Shown piece after piece: positions 35,472-42,322 of a DNA stretch of 64,000 nt. Source of the stretch: a virus; IMG/VR virus record IMGVR_UViG_3300017971_000013, positions 1-64,000 of that record; one strand, 5' to 3'. The notes under the pieces were generated by a model, which was not told the origin of the DNA, made no database searches, and saw only the letters and a program-made list of their open reading frames with translations. The position numbers were made by a program, and so were the translations under genes. Numbering within the stretch: position 1 is the first letter of the stretch; every line of letters starts with the position of its first letter.

Positions 35472-35751
35472 TCATATCAAAAATGCAGTCGAAGAATGGA
35501 CTATTGATGATTGGGAAGAGTTCATTATTCTAGGGTCTGAAAGGTTCACTAGGACGTTAGAGCTTAAGCGAGCTATCAAGTTTTTAGATGCTGTCACTGA
35601 AGCGCTGGGTGCTTATCGCGCACATTATGTTAAGGTGCTAGCCGGTCGTCATTGTCAGTGCTGCGGCCAAGCTGTCAATTACGGTAATATCTGTACGTTC
35701 TGTGAGAACAACTGCTATAACACACATTGCATAAAGAAAGAGGGGACATGA
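35464..35751 (+). CDS. Small zinc-ribbon protein
   Basis: A 95-residue protein, helical N-terminus and a C-terminal Cys-rich part (HCQCCGQAVNY, CTFCENNC, HC), a likely zinc site. ATG 35464 behind GGAGTGG; overlaps upstream stop by 8 bases. Confidence 0.6.
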   Translation: MDNHIKNAVEEWTIDDWEEFIILGSERFTRTLELKRAIKFLDAVTEALGAYRAHYVKVLAGRHCQCCGQAVNYGNICTFCENNCYNTHCIKKEGT

Positions 35752-35987
35752 GCTTTCTGAGTAAAAAGATCATCCTTCACGAAAAGACCGTCGTGGAGCG
35801 TCTCGGCTTGGCGTATGATGACAAGGTTCACTGGAAGTGGAGCATGAGCATGGCCCCTTTCGATGGAGCCTGGTTGATGCCTAACGGCAGTAAGCTCTAC
35901 AGGTACTCTAAGAGGACCTGGAAGGTCGGTGGGTACAGCGAGTGGAACTTCAAGCAAGATCTTGCATTGATTGAAGGGAGGTGTTAA
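35748..35987 (+). CDS. Small Trp-rich hypothetical protein
   Basis: A 79-residue protein rich in Trp, Lys and Tyr (VHWKWSMSMAPFDGAWL). Start ATG 35748 behind GAGGGG. Followed by a hairpin (GGCTCCT-AAC-AGGAGCC, 35995-36011) and the tRNA-Leu. Unknown function. Confidence 0.55.
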   Translation: MSFLSKKIILHEKTVVERLGLAYDDKVHWKWSMSMAPFDGAWLMPNGSKLYRYSKRTWKVGGYSEWNFKQDLALIEGRC

Positions 35988-36016
35988 ATTCATGGGCTCC
36001 TAACAGGAGCCTGAAA

Positions 36017-36099
36017 GCGGGCGTGGTGGAATGGTAGACACAAGAGACTTAAAATCTCTCGGCCGAAAGGCCATGCGGGTTCAAGTCCCGCCGCCCGTA
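36017..36099 (+). tRNA. tRNA-Leu (anticodon TAA)
   Basis: A complete cloverleaf: acceptor GCGGGCG (36017-36023) with CGCCCGT (one G-T at the first pair); anticodon stem AGAGA/TCTCT with loop CTTAAAA, anticodon TAA; long class II variable arm (CGGCCGAAAGGCC); T-arm GCGGG-TTCAAGT-CCCGC. Discriminator A; CCA is not encoded. It reads UUA (and UUG), useful in an AT-rich phage. It ends 41 bases before the ATG of the next gene, the same position the tRNA-like elements take upstream of theirs. Confidence 0.95.
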
Positions 36100-36140
36100 C
36101 TTCTGAGGAAATGGTCCTCATGTTTGCCCACGGAGGGAGT

Positions 36141-36629
36141 ATGAAACTGAAGGTTAAAAAGAGGAGGAAAAGAAGACCAAAGAAGATACTAATGAAATGG
36201 AATGACATTCTAGATGACTTTGAAGAGCCGAGTGAATGGCTCGATTTGATTTGTGAAGGCTGCTTAAGGTGGGAGACGATGTTAAGAGCAGTGTCTATCA
36301 TTCACACTCCTACTCCTAAGGTGGTTAAAGAATATACCGCCATGGAAGAAGAAGAGTTGCGTAATGATAGAATTGTATTGTTCTTATCAGAGATTCTCGC
36401 AGCAGCAGTACGTCATGATTACGAACCAGAGACATTTGACGAATTATGTACTGTGTTCTCTGTAGGTATTAAGCACGAGGTTGATTACTGCCAACCTTTT
36501 AAAGATGCTTGGTACATGAAGCAGACCACAGTGGCTAAGGAGAGGTGGCAAGACTTACGTGGTTTTCATACCTCTCCTATGTTTTGGTTCGATTTGTACA
36601 GATCTATAATTCTGTACCTTACTAATTAA
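36141..36629 (+). CDS. Hypothetical protein downstream of tRNA-Leu
   Basis: About 162 residues: short basic N-terminus (KLKVKKRRKRRPKK) then a helical acidic body (WNDILDDFEEPSEWLDLICEG). ATG 36141 behind GGAGGGAG. No recognised family. Confidence 0.6.
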   Translation: MKLKVKKRRKRRPKKILMKWNDILDDFEEPSEWLDLICEGCLRWETMLRAVSIIHTPTPKVVKEYTAMEEEELRNDRIVLFLSEILAAAVRHDYEPETFDELCTVFSVGIKHEVDYCQPFKDAWYMKQTTVAKERWQDLRGFHTSPMFWFDLYRSIILYLTN

Positions 36630-36630
36630 C

Positions 36631-36683
36631 TTGACAGTTCAGGTCAATGAGCTTATTGTTCAATGTTGCCAGGTGGCAACGTT
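36631..36683. promoter_or_regulatory. Promoter followed by 22-bp palindrome
   Basis: TTGACA (36631-36636), 17-base spacer, TATTGT (36654-36659), then the palindrome AATGTTGCCA-GG-TGGCAACGTT at 36662-36683, centred near the expected start of transcription. A protein bound there could block the promoter. The gene starts at 36703. Confidence 0.6.
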
Positions 36684-36702
36684 TAACTTTGGAGGTAAAG
36701 AG

Positions 36703-37494
36703 ATGGGGAAGAAACGAGTTAGAAAGCGCAGGAAAGCAGCTGTCAATACTTGGTTGCCTGCTATGGTGGTTGAATACCCATCATCAGTCTATTTTCAAAT
36801 TAATAGATTGGTGAGAGGGGCCATTCCTCCTGAAAGAGGTAACCCTGTGAAGACAGATGCTTTACGAAAGGCCGCATTGGATACGTTTTTGTCCAGTCTT
36901 GAGGCTGGTAAAACTATCCGCGAAGCTTTTCCTGTGAAGCTTTCTAAGCCTACAGAGAAGATACAATTCCTTGTGAAGGAATTGACTGATGCTATAGAGG
37001 AGAGCATTGAGCTAAGGGATAACTGGAAGCAGCAGTTTGCTGCTCAGGAATATCCTATGCTTTCCGCTAAGCAGGTTAAGGCCCTTACAGGGAAGTATGT
37101 GTATCTTCTAGACGTTGATGATGATACATTCTACGCTTCTAAGATTATCAACGTCGTTAACGGCATCGATATCGTTGCCCAATGTTTGGACACGTATGGC
37201 TCTCCTCTTAAAGAGGAAGTTATTCGGGCGCCTTATTGGGCGGTATTCGAATGGACCCCTGACGACTACTTTGACGTAATTGGTGTGTCTTTGGATGACT
37301 GTCTTGACTATGAGTTGAAACTCAGGGTCAAGGAAGATCCTCCTAAGCGTGCGCATTCCGCTGTCCTTCAATCTTGGGAGAGCAAAAAAGCCCCTATCTC
37401 CACCCTTTCAAAACCTACCAAAAAGGCTTCAAAGAAGAAGTCTCTCACCGCAAAGCCTAGAAAGAGGCTTTCCCTCAAGAAGAGGAGTAAATAG
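36703..37494 (+). CDS. Hypothetical protein with basic ends
   Basis: About 263 residues. Very basic N-terminus (GKKRVRKRRKA) and lysine-rich C-terminus (KKASKKKSLTAKPRKRLSLKK) around a folded core. ATG 36703 behind TTGGAGG, 20 bases after the palindrome. Likely DNA- or RNA-binding. Confidence 0.65.
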   Translation: MGKKRVRKRRKAAVNTWLPAMVVEYPSSVYFQINRLVRGAIPPERGNPVKTDALRKAALDTFLSSLEAGKTIREAFPVKLSKPTEKIQFLVKELTDAIEESIELRDNWKQQFAAQEYPMLSAKQVKALTGKYVYLLDVDDDTFYASKIINVVNGIDIVAQCLDTYGSPLKEEVIRAPYWAVFEWTPDDYFDVIGVSLDDCLDYELKLRVKEDPPKRAHSAVLQSWESKKAPISTLSKPTKKASKKKSLTAKPRKRLSLKKRSK

Positions 37495-38010
37495 ATGGAT
37501 GAAAAACAACGCAAGCTTTTGGAGACAGAGAATACCGTTCGAGAAAACCATACTTTTGGTAAGCTTGAAGCGGCTATTTGTGCTGCCATCCAAAGAGGCA
37601 CTAAATCTGCAGTAGAGGTTCAGATCGATGCGAATGAGCGCATGAAATGGGTGGCTAATACACTCAACGATCTGACTAATGCTGTAAACGCTCTCACCGC
37701 TGTTACAGTTGGTGGTGCTCCTGTCGCAGAGAAGCGAGCTGCGTTAGCCCTTAAACAGGAACCAGACAAGAAGAACACGTTTGTTGCTAATCGCCTAGAG
37801 GATCTACTCAAGAAGTATGATCTCTGGGATTGTAAGGAACAACATTGTGGTTTCTGTGGTAAGACTCCAGAAAAGTCTGAAGAGATGGAATTGCTTTGTT
37901 GGGAAACGAGATTGAATGACATTCTCGAAGCCAAGAAAGCAAAGACTGAAGAAGCTAAGCCTAAGAAGGCTAAGAAGAAGTTTCGCATCTCTAAGAAGAA
38001 GACTAAATGA
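37495..38010 (+). CDS. Hypothetical protein with CxxC and lysine-rich tail
   Basis: A 171-residue protein, mostly helical, with HCGFCGK (possible half of a zinc site) and a basic end (KPKKAKKKFRISKKK). It starts right at the previous stop, behind GAGGAG. Unknown. Confidence 0.6.
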   Translation: MDEKQRKLLETENTVRENHTFGKLEAAICAAIQRGTKSAVEVQIDANERMKWVANTLNDLTNAVNALTAVTVGGAPVAEKRAALALKQEPDKKNTFVANRLEDLLKKYDLWDCKEQHCGFCGKTPEKSEEMELLCWETRLNDILEAKKAKTEEAKPKKAKKKFRISKKKTK

Positions 38011-38477
38011 TGGGGTTGTCAGCCGACTATTACCGGCTGAGACTGGAACTGTTTATTGATATGTTACAATACCAGTCAGCCTGGGACATTCTGACTGAGG
38101 GTAAACAAAAGCTAACTGCTCTGAAAGGGAGGGTGAAGGTACGAAAAGGAAGTAACTCTAAAGCACGGTCTGTTTGGATAAAACGAGCCGAAGCCGAGGA
38201 ATCAGAGCTACCTTGGTATAGAGTGCTTTTCTTACGTGGTAAACCTGTGTCTATGGTGTCTTTCTTCAACACTGTTGAAAAACTAAAGGCGCCGACATGG
38301 TTTTATTTGGTATCAGGTGGTGTGCTACTCGGTGCTAAGTATGGTTACATGCAACTCTTACTTGATTATCCTGAATTACTTGAATTGGTACTTAGAGATA
38401 TGGGGTTTGTTTTAGAATCCTATAATTCTGTATCTTACAAGCAGGTTAAAGAAGAGTTCATGAAAGGCATACGATGA
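38007..38477 (+). CDS. Hypothetical protein
   Basis: A 156-residue helical protein; start at ATG 38007 or 38010 (adjacent ATGs, overlapping the previous TGA). Unknown. Confidence 0.55.
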   Translation: MMGLSADYYRLRLELFIDMLQYQSAWDILTEGKQKLTALKGRVKVRKGSNSKARSVWIKRAEAEESELPWYRVLFLRGKPVSMVSFFNTVEKLKAPTWFYLVSGGVLLGAKYGYMQLLLDYPELLELVLRDMGFVLESYNSVSYKQVKEEFMKGIR

Positions 38478-38710
38478 GAAAACGCCCACCTGGTACTAAT
38501 CGTTATGTCTCTGCTAACTACGTAGAAGCGCAGATTAGCTTAGAGACGGTCGAGTTAAAGACTCGTTATCGCAACAAAGATCGTGCTTCTCTCAGTGACT
38601 TGTGCGGAAAGCTTGTCTTGAGAGACTTTATGGATTATTGTTGCGAAGGTTCTACCAGCGAGGAACATATGTTTCTCGAAACTGTCATATCGTATTTTAA
38701 AGGAGAGTAA
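38474..38710 (+). CDS. Small hypothetical protein
   Basis: A 78-residue protein overlapping the previous stop by 4 bases. Mixed charge, no recognised motif. Confidence 0.5.
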   Translation: MRKRPPGTNRYVSANYVEAQISLETVELKTRYRNKDRASLSDLCGKLVLRDFMDYCCEGSTSEEHMFLETVISYFKGE

Positions 38711-38714
38711 AGAA

Positions 38715-39818
38715 ATGGCCAATTACGCAAAGATGAGCATTCCTCAGCTGAAGAAAGTCGCCGCTGGTCTTGGTATCAATACGCCACCTCGTGGCCGTAC
38801 CAAGCTTGTGAAGGCAATTGAAGCTGCCGAGAAGTCTTCAAAGAAGGCCCCTAAGAAGGCTGCCCCTAAAAAGAAGGCCCCTAAGAAGACTTCTAAGAAG
38901 GCTGCTCCTGTTGTCGAAACAACAGAAGTTGACTTCGAAGCTCTTGAGGAGATGGCCAAGATGGCTGTCGATGGTAATGTGCTTTTGGGTAAGCGCATTA
39001 AGGACCTTGAGAAGGAAGTCGCCGCGCTGAAGGCTGAACTTTTCGATGAAGAAGAGTCAGAGGAAGAGCCGGAAGAAGAGGTAGAGGGCGAGGAAGTCTC
39101 ACTTGAGATGCTTCAGGGCATGTCTGGTAAGGAGATTCGTTTGCTGCTTAAGGACTCTGGCGCTGAGAATTTGCCTCGTAACGCATCCAAGGAAACTTGG
39201 GTTGGTAAGGCAGTGGATTTCTTTGAACTCGAAGCTGAGGAAGAGGAGGAAGAGGAAGTGTCCGAGGCCACCCCTGAAGAGGTCCTTGAGATGGACATCA
39301 AGGAATTGAAGGACTTCATTAGGGAGCAAGAGCTCGATATTTCTCTCCGTGGTCGTCAGAAGTTGGAAACCTTGCAGGACAAGGTTTTCGATGAACTGGG
39401 ATGGGAATTTCCAGAGGAAGAAGAAGAGCCGGAAGAGGAAGAAGTCGAAGAAGATGATGTACCTGACTTCTCGAAGATGAACAAGAAAAAGCTTCTTGCC
39501 TTCATCGAGGATGAAGAGATCGAATTCGACGATGATCCTAGCGAGTATTCGGTGAAGGATATTCGTGAGGCGCTCACTGAGATGTACTCTGAGGAAGAGC
39601 CCGAGGAAGAGGAAGAAGAGGACGAGTTCGAACTGTCGTTCGATATGGATGACATTAAGACCGCCTCTAAGAAGGAACTCAAGAAGATGTTTGCAGAAGT
39701 GAACGGAATCTGTGAGGACCTCGAGGTTGAAGGTATTACTTTCAAGCCTCAGAGTACGGTTAAGATGAACCGTGGCATGCTTATGGCTGCCATCGAGGAG
39801 CTGACTGAGGGAAACTAG
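38715..39818 (+). CDS. Acidic protein with five SAP-like repeats
   Basis: A 367-residue protein. Five short helix-turn-helix-like units resembling SAP/LEM motifs (MSIPQLKKVAAGLG...; MSGKEIRLLLKDSG...; DIKELKDFIREQELD...; MNKKKLLAFIEDEE...; TASKKELKKMFAEV...) are separated by strongly acidic Glu-rich linkers; a Lys/Ala/Pro stretch follows the first. SAP motifs bind DNA or proteins. The linker composition is much more acidic than neighbours, and the coding strand here is very purine-rich. Possibly a DNA-mimic or scaffold. AGGAGAG precedes the start. Confidence 0.65.
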   Translation: MANYAKMSIPQLKKVAAGLGINTPPRGRTKLVKAIEAAEKSSKKAPKKAAPKKKAPKKTSKKAAPVVETTEVDFEALEEMAKMAVDGNVLLGKRIKDLEKEVAALKAELFDEEESEEEPEEEVEGEEVSLEMLQGMSGKEIRLLLKDSGAENLPRNASKETWVGKAVDFFELEAEEEEEEEVSEATPEEVLEMDIKELKDFIREQELDISLRGRQKLETLQDKVFDELGWEFPEEEEEPEEEEVEEDDVPDFSKMNKKKLLAFIEDEEIEFDDDPSEYSVKDIREALTEMYSEEEPEEEEEEDEFELSFDMDDIKTASKKELKKMFAEVNGICEDLEVEGITFKPQSTVKMNRGMLMAAIEELTEGN

Positions 39819-39820
39819 GA

Positions 39821-40006
39821 GTGAGGGAACGGGCTCCCGGCCCGGACCCAAAACTTCTAAAATCCTTCTTGGCTACTCGCCCGGAGTGGATAGAAGATAC
39901 CTGTCTTGAAGCTTCGGGCGAAGCAGCTTGTCTTGAATGTCCAAAAGAAGTCGTCTGGGCTTGTACCAGATACTACATGTCTTTTGCGGAGGTAAACGAG
40001 CAATGA
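39821..40006 (+). CDS. Small Cys-containing protein (GTG start)
   Basis: A 61-residue protein (PEWIEDTCLEASGEAACLECP). AGGA lies directly before the GTG, so initiation may be by coupling to the upstream gene. CxxC suggests a metal site. It overlaps the next start. Confidence 0.5.
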   Translation: MRERAPGPDPKLLKSFLATRPEWIEDTCLEASGEAACLECPKEVVWACTRYYMSFAEVNEQ

Positions 40007-40530
40007 GTGAGCAACAGCAGAATGTGAGCATCGAGTCGAAATGGAATGAACTGGTCACGTTCGTGCGTGAGCGCATGGACGAGATGGGACAGAGGATAGA
40101 AGCAGTTGAGGCGATGGTGGAGGATATCCGACAGAATCCACCCGTCGAAATCGCCGATGTCATCGAAGACAACATCAAGGCACTTGCAACCGAGGCCGCT
40201 AACGAAGCGGCAGAGGTTAAAGTAGGTGATATGTGCGAGATGTTCATGTCAGAGATTCAGTCTCTGACGAACATGGTTCAGAGCCAAAGTGATCGCCTGG
40301 CCTATATCGTTATGGAAGGAGAAGAGCCTTCCGAGGAAGAGCCGGTGCTCGAAAGCTTCGAGCAAGGTATGTTTGTGGCAGTAGAAGAGGTGGTTTATAC
40401 TCTTGTTACTGTTATGGATGAGGGCGCTACGGCCGTTGGTTTGGCAGTCGAAGATCCAACTATTCCACCGATTCGTGTGACGCTGGATTCTGATTTCGAG
40501 GTTGTTGAACCAGTTGAAGACGACGAATAA
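40003..40530 (+). CDS. Acidic helical protein
   Basis: About 175 residues, helical and acidic (MDEMGQRIEAVEAMVEDIRQ), probably a coiled coil. ATG 40003 behind GCGGAGG. Unknown function. Confidence 0.6.
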   Translation: MSEQQQNVSIESKWNELVTFVRERMDEMGQRIEAVEAMVEDIRQNPPVEIADVIEDNIKALATEAANEAAEVKVGDMCEMFMSEIQSLTNMVQSQSDRLAYIVMEGEEPSEEEPVLESFEQGMFVAVEEVVYTLVTVMDEGATAVGLAVEDPTIPPIRVTLDSDFEVVEPVEDDE

Positions 40531-40543
40531 ATTCTAACTCTTA

Positions 40544-40582
40544 ACCGTTGCCTATCGACTAACATTGCCGGTAGGCAACATT
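40544..40582. promoter_or_regulatory. 22-bp palindrome site plus extra half-site
   Basis: Palindrome core TTGCC-GGTA-GGCAA at 40565-40578 with an extra CCGTTGCC half-site about 20 bases upstream. It lies between the last genes and the terminator at 40599. Confidence 0.5.
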
Positions 40583-40598
40583 AAGCGTTTGAGTTTTG

Positions 40599-40632
40599 AA
40601 CCCGTATGGCATTGTGCTGTGCGGGTTTTTTT
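40599..40632 (+). terminator. Possible rho-independent terminator
   Basis: AACCCG (40599-40604) pairs with CGGGTT (40622-40627) followed by a run of seven T. The stem is short and the loop long (17 bases), so efficiency is uncertain. Confidence 0.55.
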
Positions 40633-40656
40633 GTGCCTAACTGCTAGGAGGTAAAA

Positions 40657-40995
40657 ATGAAGCTAAGATTCAAGAAGAAAGGCGGAGTTAAGAAGACTCG
40701 TAGAACTGTGAAGAAAGAGAATCCTACAATTGCGTTGATTAATAAGATGAAGGAGATTACCACCATGGAGGTGGGGGGCACGATCTTCAAGTTCATGATT
40801 GAGGAATATAAGAACAAATGGTACTTTAAGATAAAGCCGATGTTCCGGGCGAATGATGGCACGTTGGTGTACAAAAAAGGAGGGCTTGTAATGGCCCTTC
40901 CTAAGAACGCCAATGCGATGGAGGAGTTGCGCGATACCATCGATATTTGTGTTTCTATCTTTGATGCCGCCGATGAGAATGGAATTTTCGGATGA
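40657..40995 (+). CDS. Small basic hypothetical protein
   Basis: A 112-residue protein with a basic N-terminus (KLRFKKKGGVKKTRRTVKK) and a beta-rich core. ATG behind AGGAGG. Unknown. Confidence 0.6.
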   Translation: MKLRFKKKGGVKKTRRTVKKENPTIALINKMKEITTMEVGGTIFKFMIEEYKNKWYFKIKPMFRANDGTLVYKKGGLVMALPKNANAMEELRDTIDICVSIFDAADENGIFG

Positions 40996-41225
40996 AGTAT
41001 AAATATATTGATGTTGAGCGCTTTCCAGCGTTGCCCGATGGGGCAACCGATATTTCTATCACTCTCTATAACTTTGAAAGGAAAGTTATTGGCGGAGCGG
41101 CTAGATTGGTGTGTGGTATGCTGACAGCCTGGTTCGACACTGGGTTGGGCGTTGTCACACTGTCTGGTCGGGAGGCACATGAGTTTATTGATGATTGCTT
41201 GGAGGTGGCTAACAGTGAGCCCTGA
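40992..41225 (+). CDS. Small hypothetical protein
   Basis: A 77-residue alpha/beta protein overlapping the previous stop. It contains an in-frame copy of the palindrome pattern (GTTGCCC-GATG-GGGCAAC) at 41028-41048, probably chance. Unknown function. Confidence 0.5.
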   Translation: MKYKYIDVERFPALPDGATDISITLYNFERKVIGGAARLVCGMLTAWFDTGLGVVTLSGREAHEFIDDCLEVANSEP

Positions 41226-41586
41226 AACAGTGTATTCTCTGCTTGCTCAGGTGTTCGAGATCCATTACGGCTTTGAGGAGGCCGTGGTTAAGAGATACTC
41301 GGATGTCACGGGCGAAGCAAAGTTTGATGTGGAGGAGGCGCCCGAGCATTCCTACTTTCCATACCGAAACAGATACTCTATCACATACATAAGTCCCTAT
41401 GAAATACCTGGAGTGTACATATCGACGGTAGGGTTTGTGTTCGGGTATCTTGTTTCTGTCTTTCGTAAGGAAAACCAGTGGGTGGTGATGGATAAGCAAA
41501 TGCTTAATCCTACTTACTACCATTTTTCTACGGCGATCGCGGCGGCACAGAAGGCCATAGAAGTGGCTTTAGAAAGGAAGATATGA
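41215..41586 (+). CDS. Hypothetical protein (GTG start)
   Basis: About 123 residues. GTG 41215 has GGAGG upstream (about 41200), which I prefer to the ATG 63 bases upstream that lies inside the previous gene. Aromatic-rich (YFPYRNRYSITYISPY). Unknown. Confidence 0.55.
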   Translation: MSPETVYSLLAQVFEIHYGFEEAVVKRYSDVTGEAKFDVEEAPEHSYFPYRNRYSITYISPYEIPGVYISTVGFVFGYLVSVFRKENQWVVMDKQMLNPTYYHFSTAIAAAQKAIEVALERKI

Positions 41587-42029
41587 GCATCGAGGAATAT
41601 AAAGACGAAGTCTCCAAGGTTCTGATTAAAGTGAATTATGGTCGTGCTGAGGCTTATTTCCAATGGCAGGATTCAGTTGGTAACTGTGATGCGATTTTGA
41701 TGACTCTCTTTGAGAGTGACTCAGAGGAGATGTTCCTTGAGGAGAAACTCCGGTGGGAGTTCAATGATGACGGCACCTTACTTCGTCTGTTTGTTGGCAC
41801 AGAAGAAGTTCTCAGAGACAGAGCCCCTTATTTGAAGTTCGTATTGTATGGTGGATCGAAGCCGCGTGATTTGATCTTAGATGATTTCACACGAATCTTT
41901 GAATATGGGCTAGAGTATCACTTGGAGCCGATTTTTCTAGAATGTGGTTGTGGTTGCGAGATGCGACAGTATGGTTTCTGTCATTTCGACGTGGAGCGTG
42001 CTACAGCGGGAACTAACAGAGTAAGCTGA
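41583..42029 (+). CDS. Hypothetical protein, IEEYKDEV family
   Basis: A 148-residue protein. The N-terminus resembles that of the 34516 gene. A CGCGC stretch (ECGCGCEMRQYGFCH) near residue 120 could bind metal. AAAGGAAG precedes the ATG. The end of the gene (AACAGAGTAAGCTGA) recalls the end of the 34814 gene. Unknown function. Confidence 0.6.
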   Translation: MSIEEYKDEVSKVLIKVNYGRAEAYFQWQDSVGNCDAILMTLFESDSEEMFLEEKLRWEFNDDGTLLRLFVGTEEVLRDRAPYLKFVLYGGSKPRDLILDDFTRIFEYGLEYHLEPIFLECGCGCEMRQYGFCHFDVERATAGTNRVS

Positions 42030-42030
42030 G

Positions 42031-42173
42031 CACGAGCAAGGAATCGTCGGGAGTTCGATAAAGCTCATCAATGGCTGGAAGTTCTTTGTTCACCTTTTCA
42101 ACAGACTTGACTGTCGAATCGGTGAGAGGTAGACTTGGCTCGTGACCTGTAAGGTTTAGCTCCGCCTTACAGG
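42031..42173 (+). ncRNA. Structured RNA between 42,030 and the DpdA-like gene
   Basis: A long-range closing stem, CACGAGC-AAG (42031-42040) with CTTGGCTCGTG (42134-42144, one bulged G), encloses about 90 bases with further pairings; directly after it is a strong 9-bp stem, CCTGTAAGG/CCTTACAGG (42146-42173). No frame covers 42030-42322. It is probably a leader or stable RNA; no family recognised. Confidence 0.5.
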
Positions 42174-42213
42174 CTGCCAATACTTTACCTCCAAAGAAGA
42201 CTTGGCATAAGTT

Positions 42214-42252
42214 AAGCCCCTTGCATTGATTTGCAGGGGGCTTTTCTTTTTG
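42214..42252 (+). terminator. Rho-independent terminator
   Basis: AAGCCCCTTGCA (42214-42225) pairs with TGCAGGGGGCTT (42232-42243), followed by a T-rich tract. It ends transcription of the 40.6-42.2 kb genes and the structured RNA, so the DpdA-like gene needs its own promoter. Confidence 0.75.
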
Positions 42253-42267
42253 CCTTCAAAAGTGTTA

Positions 42268-42289
42268 ATATTGCCACTTAGCAACGTTT
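42268..42289. promoter_or_regulatory. 22-bp palindrome site upstream of the DpdA-like gene
   Basis: AATATTGCCA-CT-TAGCAACGTT, a close match to the genome-wide palindrome, 33 bases before the ATG. TTTAGGTGT follows, as at the sites near 12,150 and 28,410. Confidence 0.6.
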
Positions 42290-42322
42290 AGGTGTCAATC
42301 TTATTACTTTTGGAGCGTAATA

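Noticed and set aside
39099-39851. 250-codon frame on the minus strand
   Set aside because: It lies opposite the acidic SAP-repeat gene, whose GAA/GAG codons read as Phe/Leu on the other strand; no ribosome site, and the + strand gene is well supported.
40544-40582. Terminator at the TTGCC/GGCAA hairpins
   Set aside because: The 2-4 base centre makes a poor RNA hairpin and no T-run follows; fits the protein-binding palindrome family instead.
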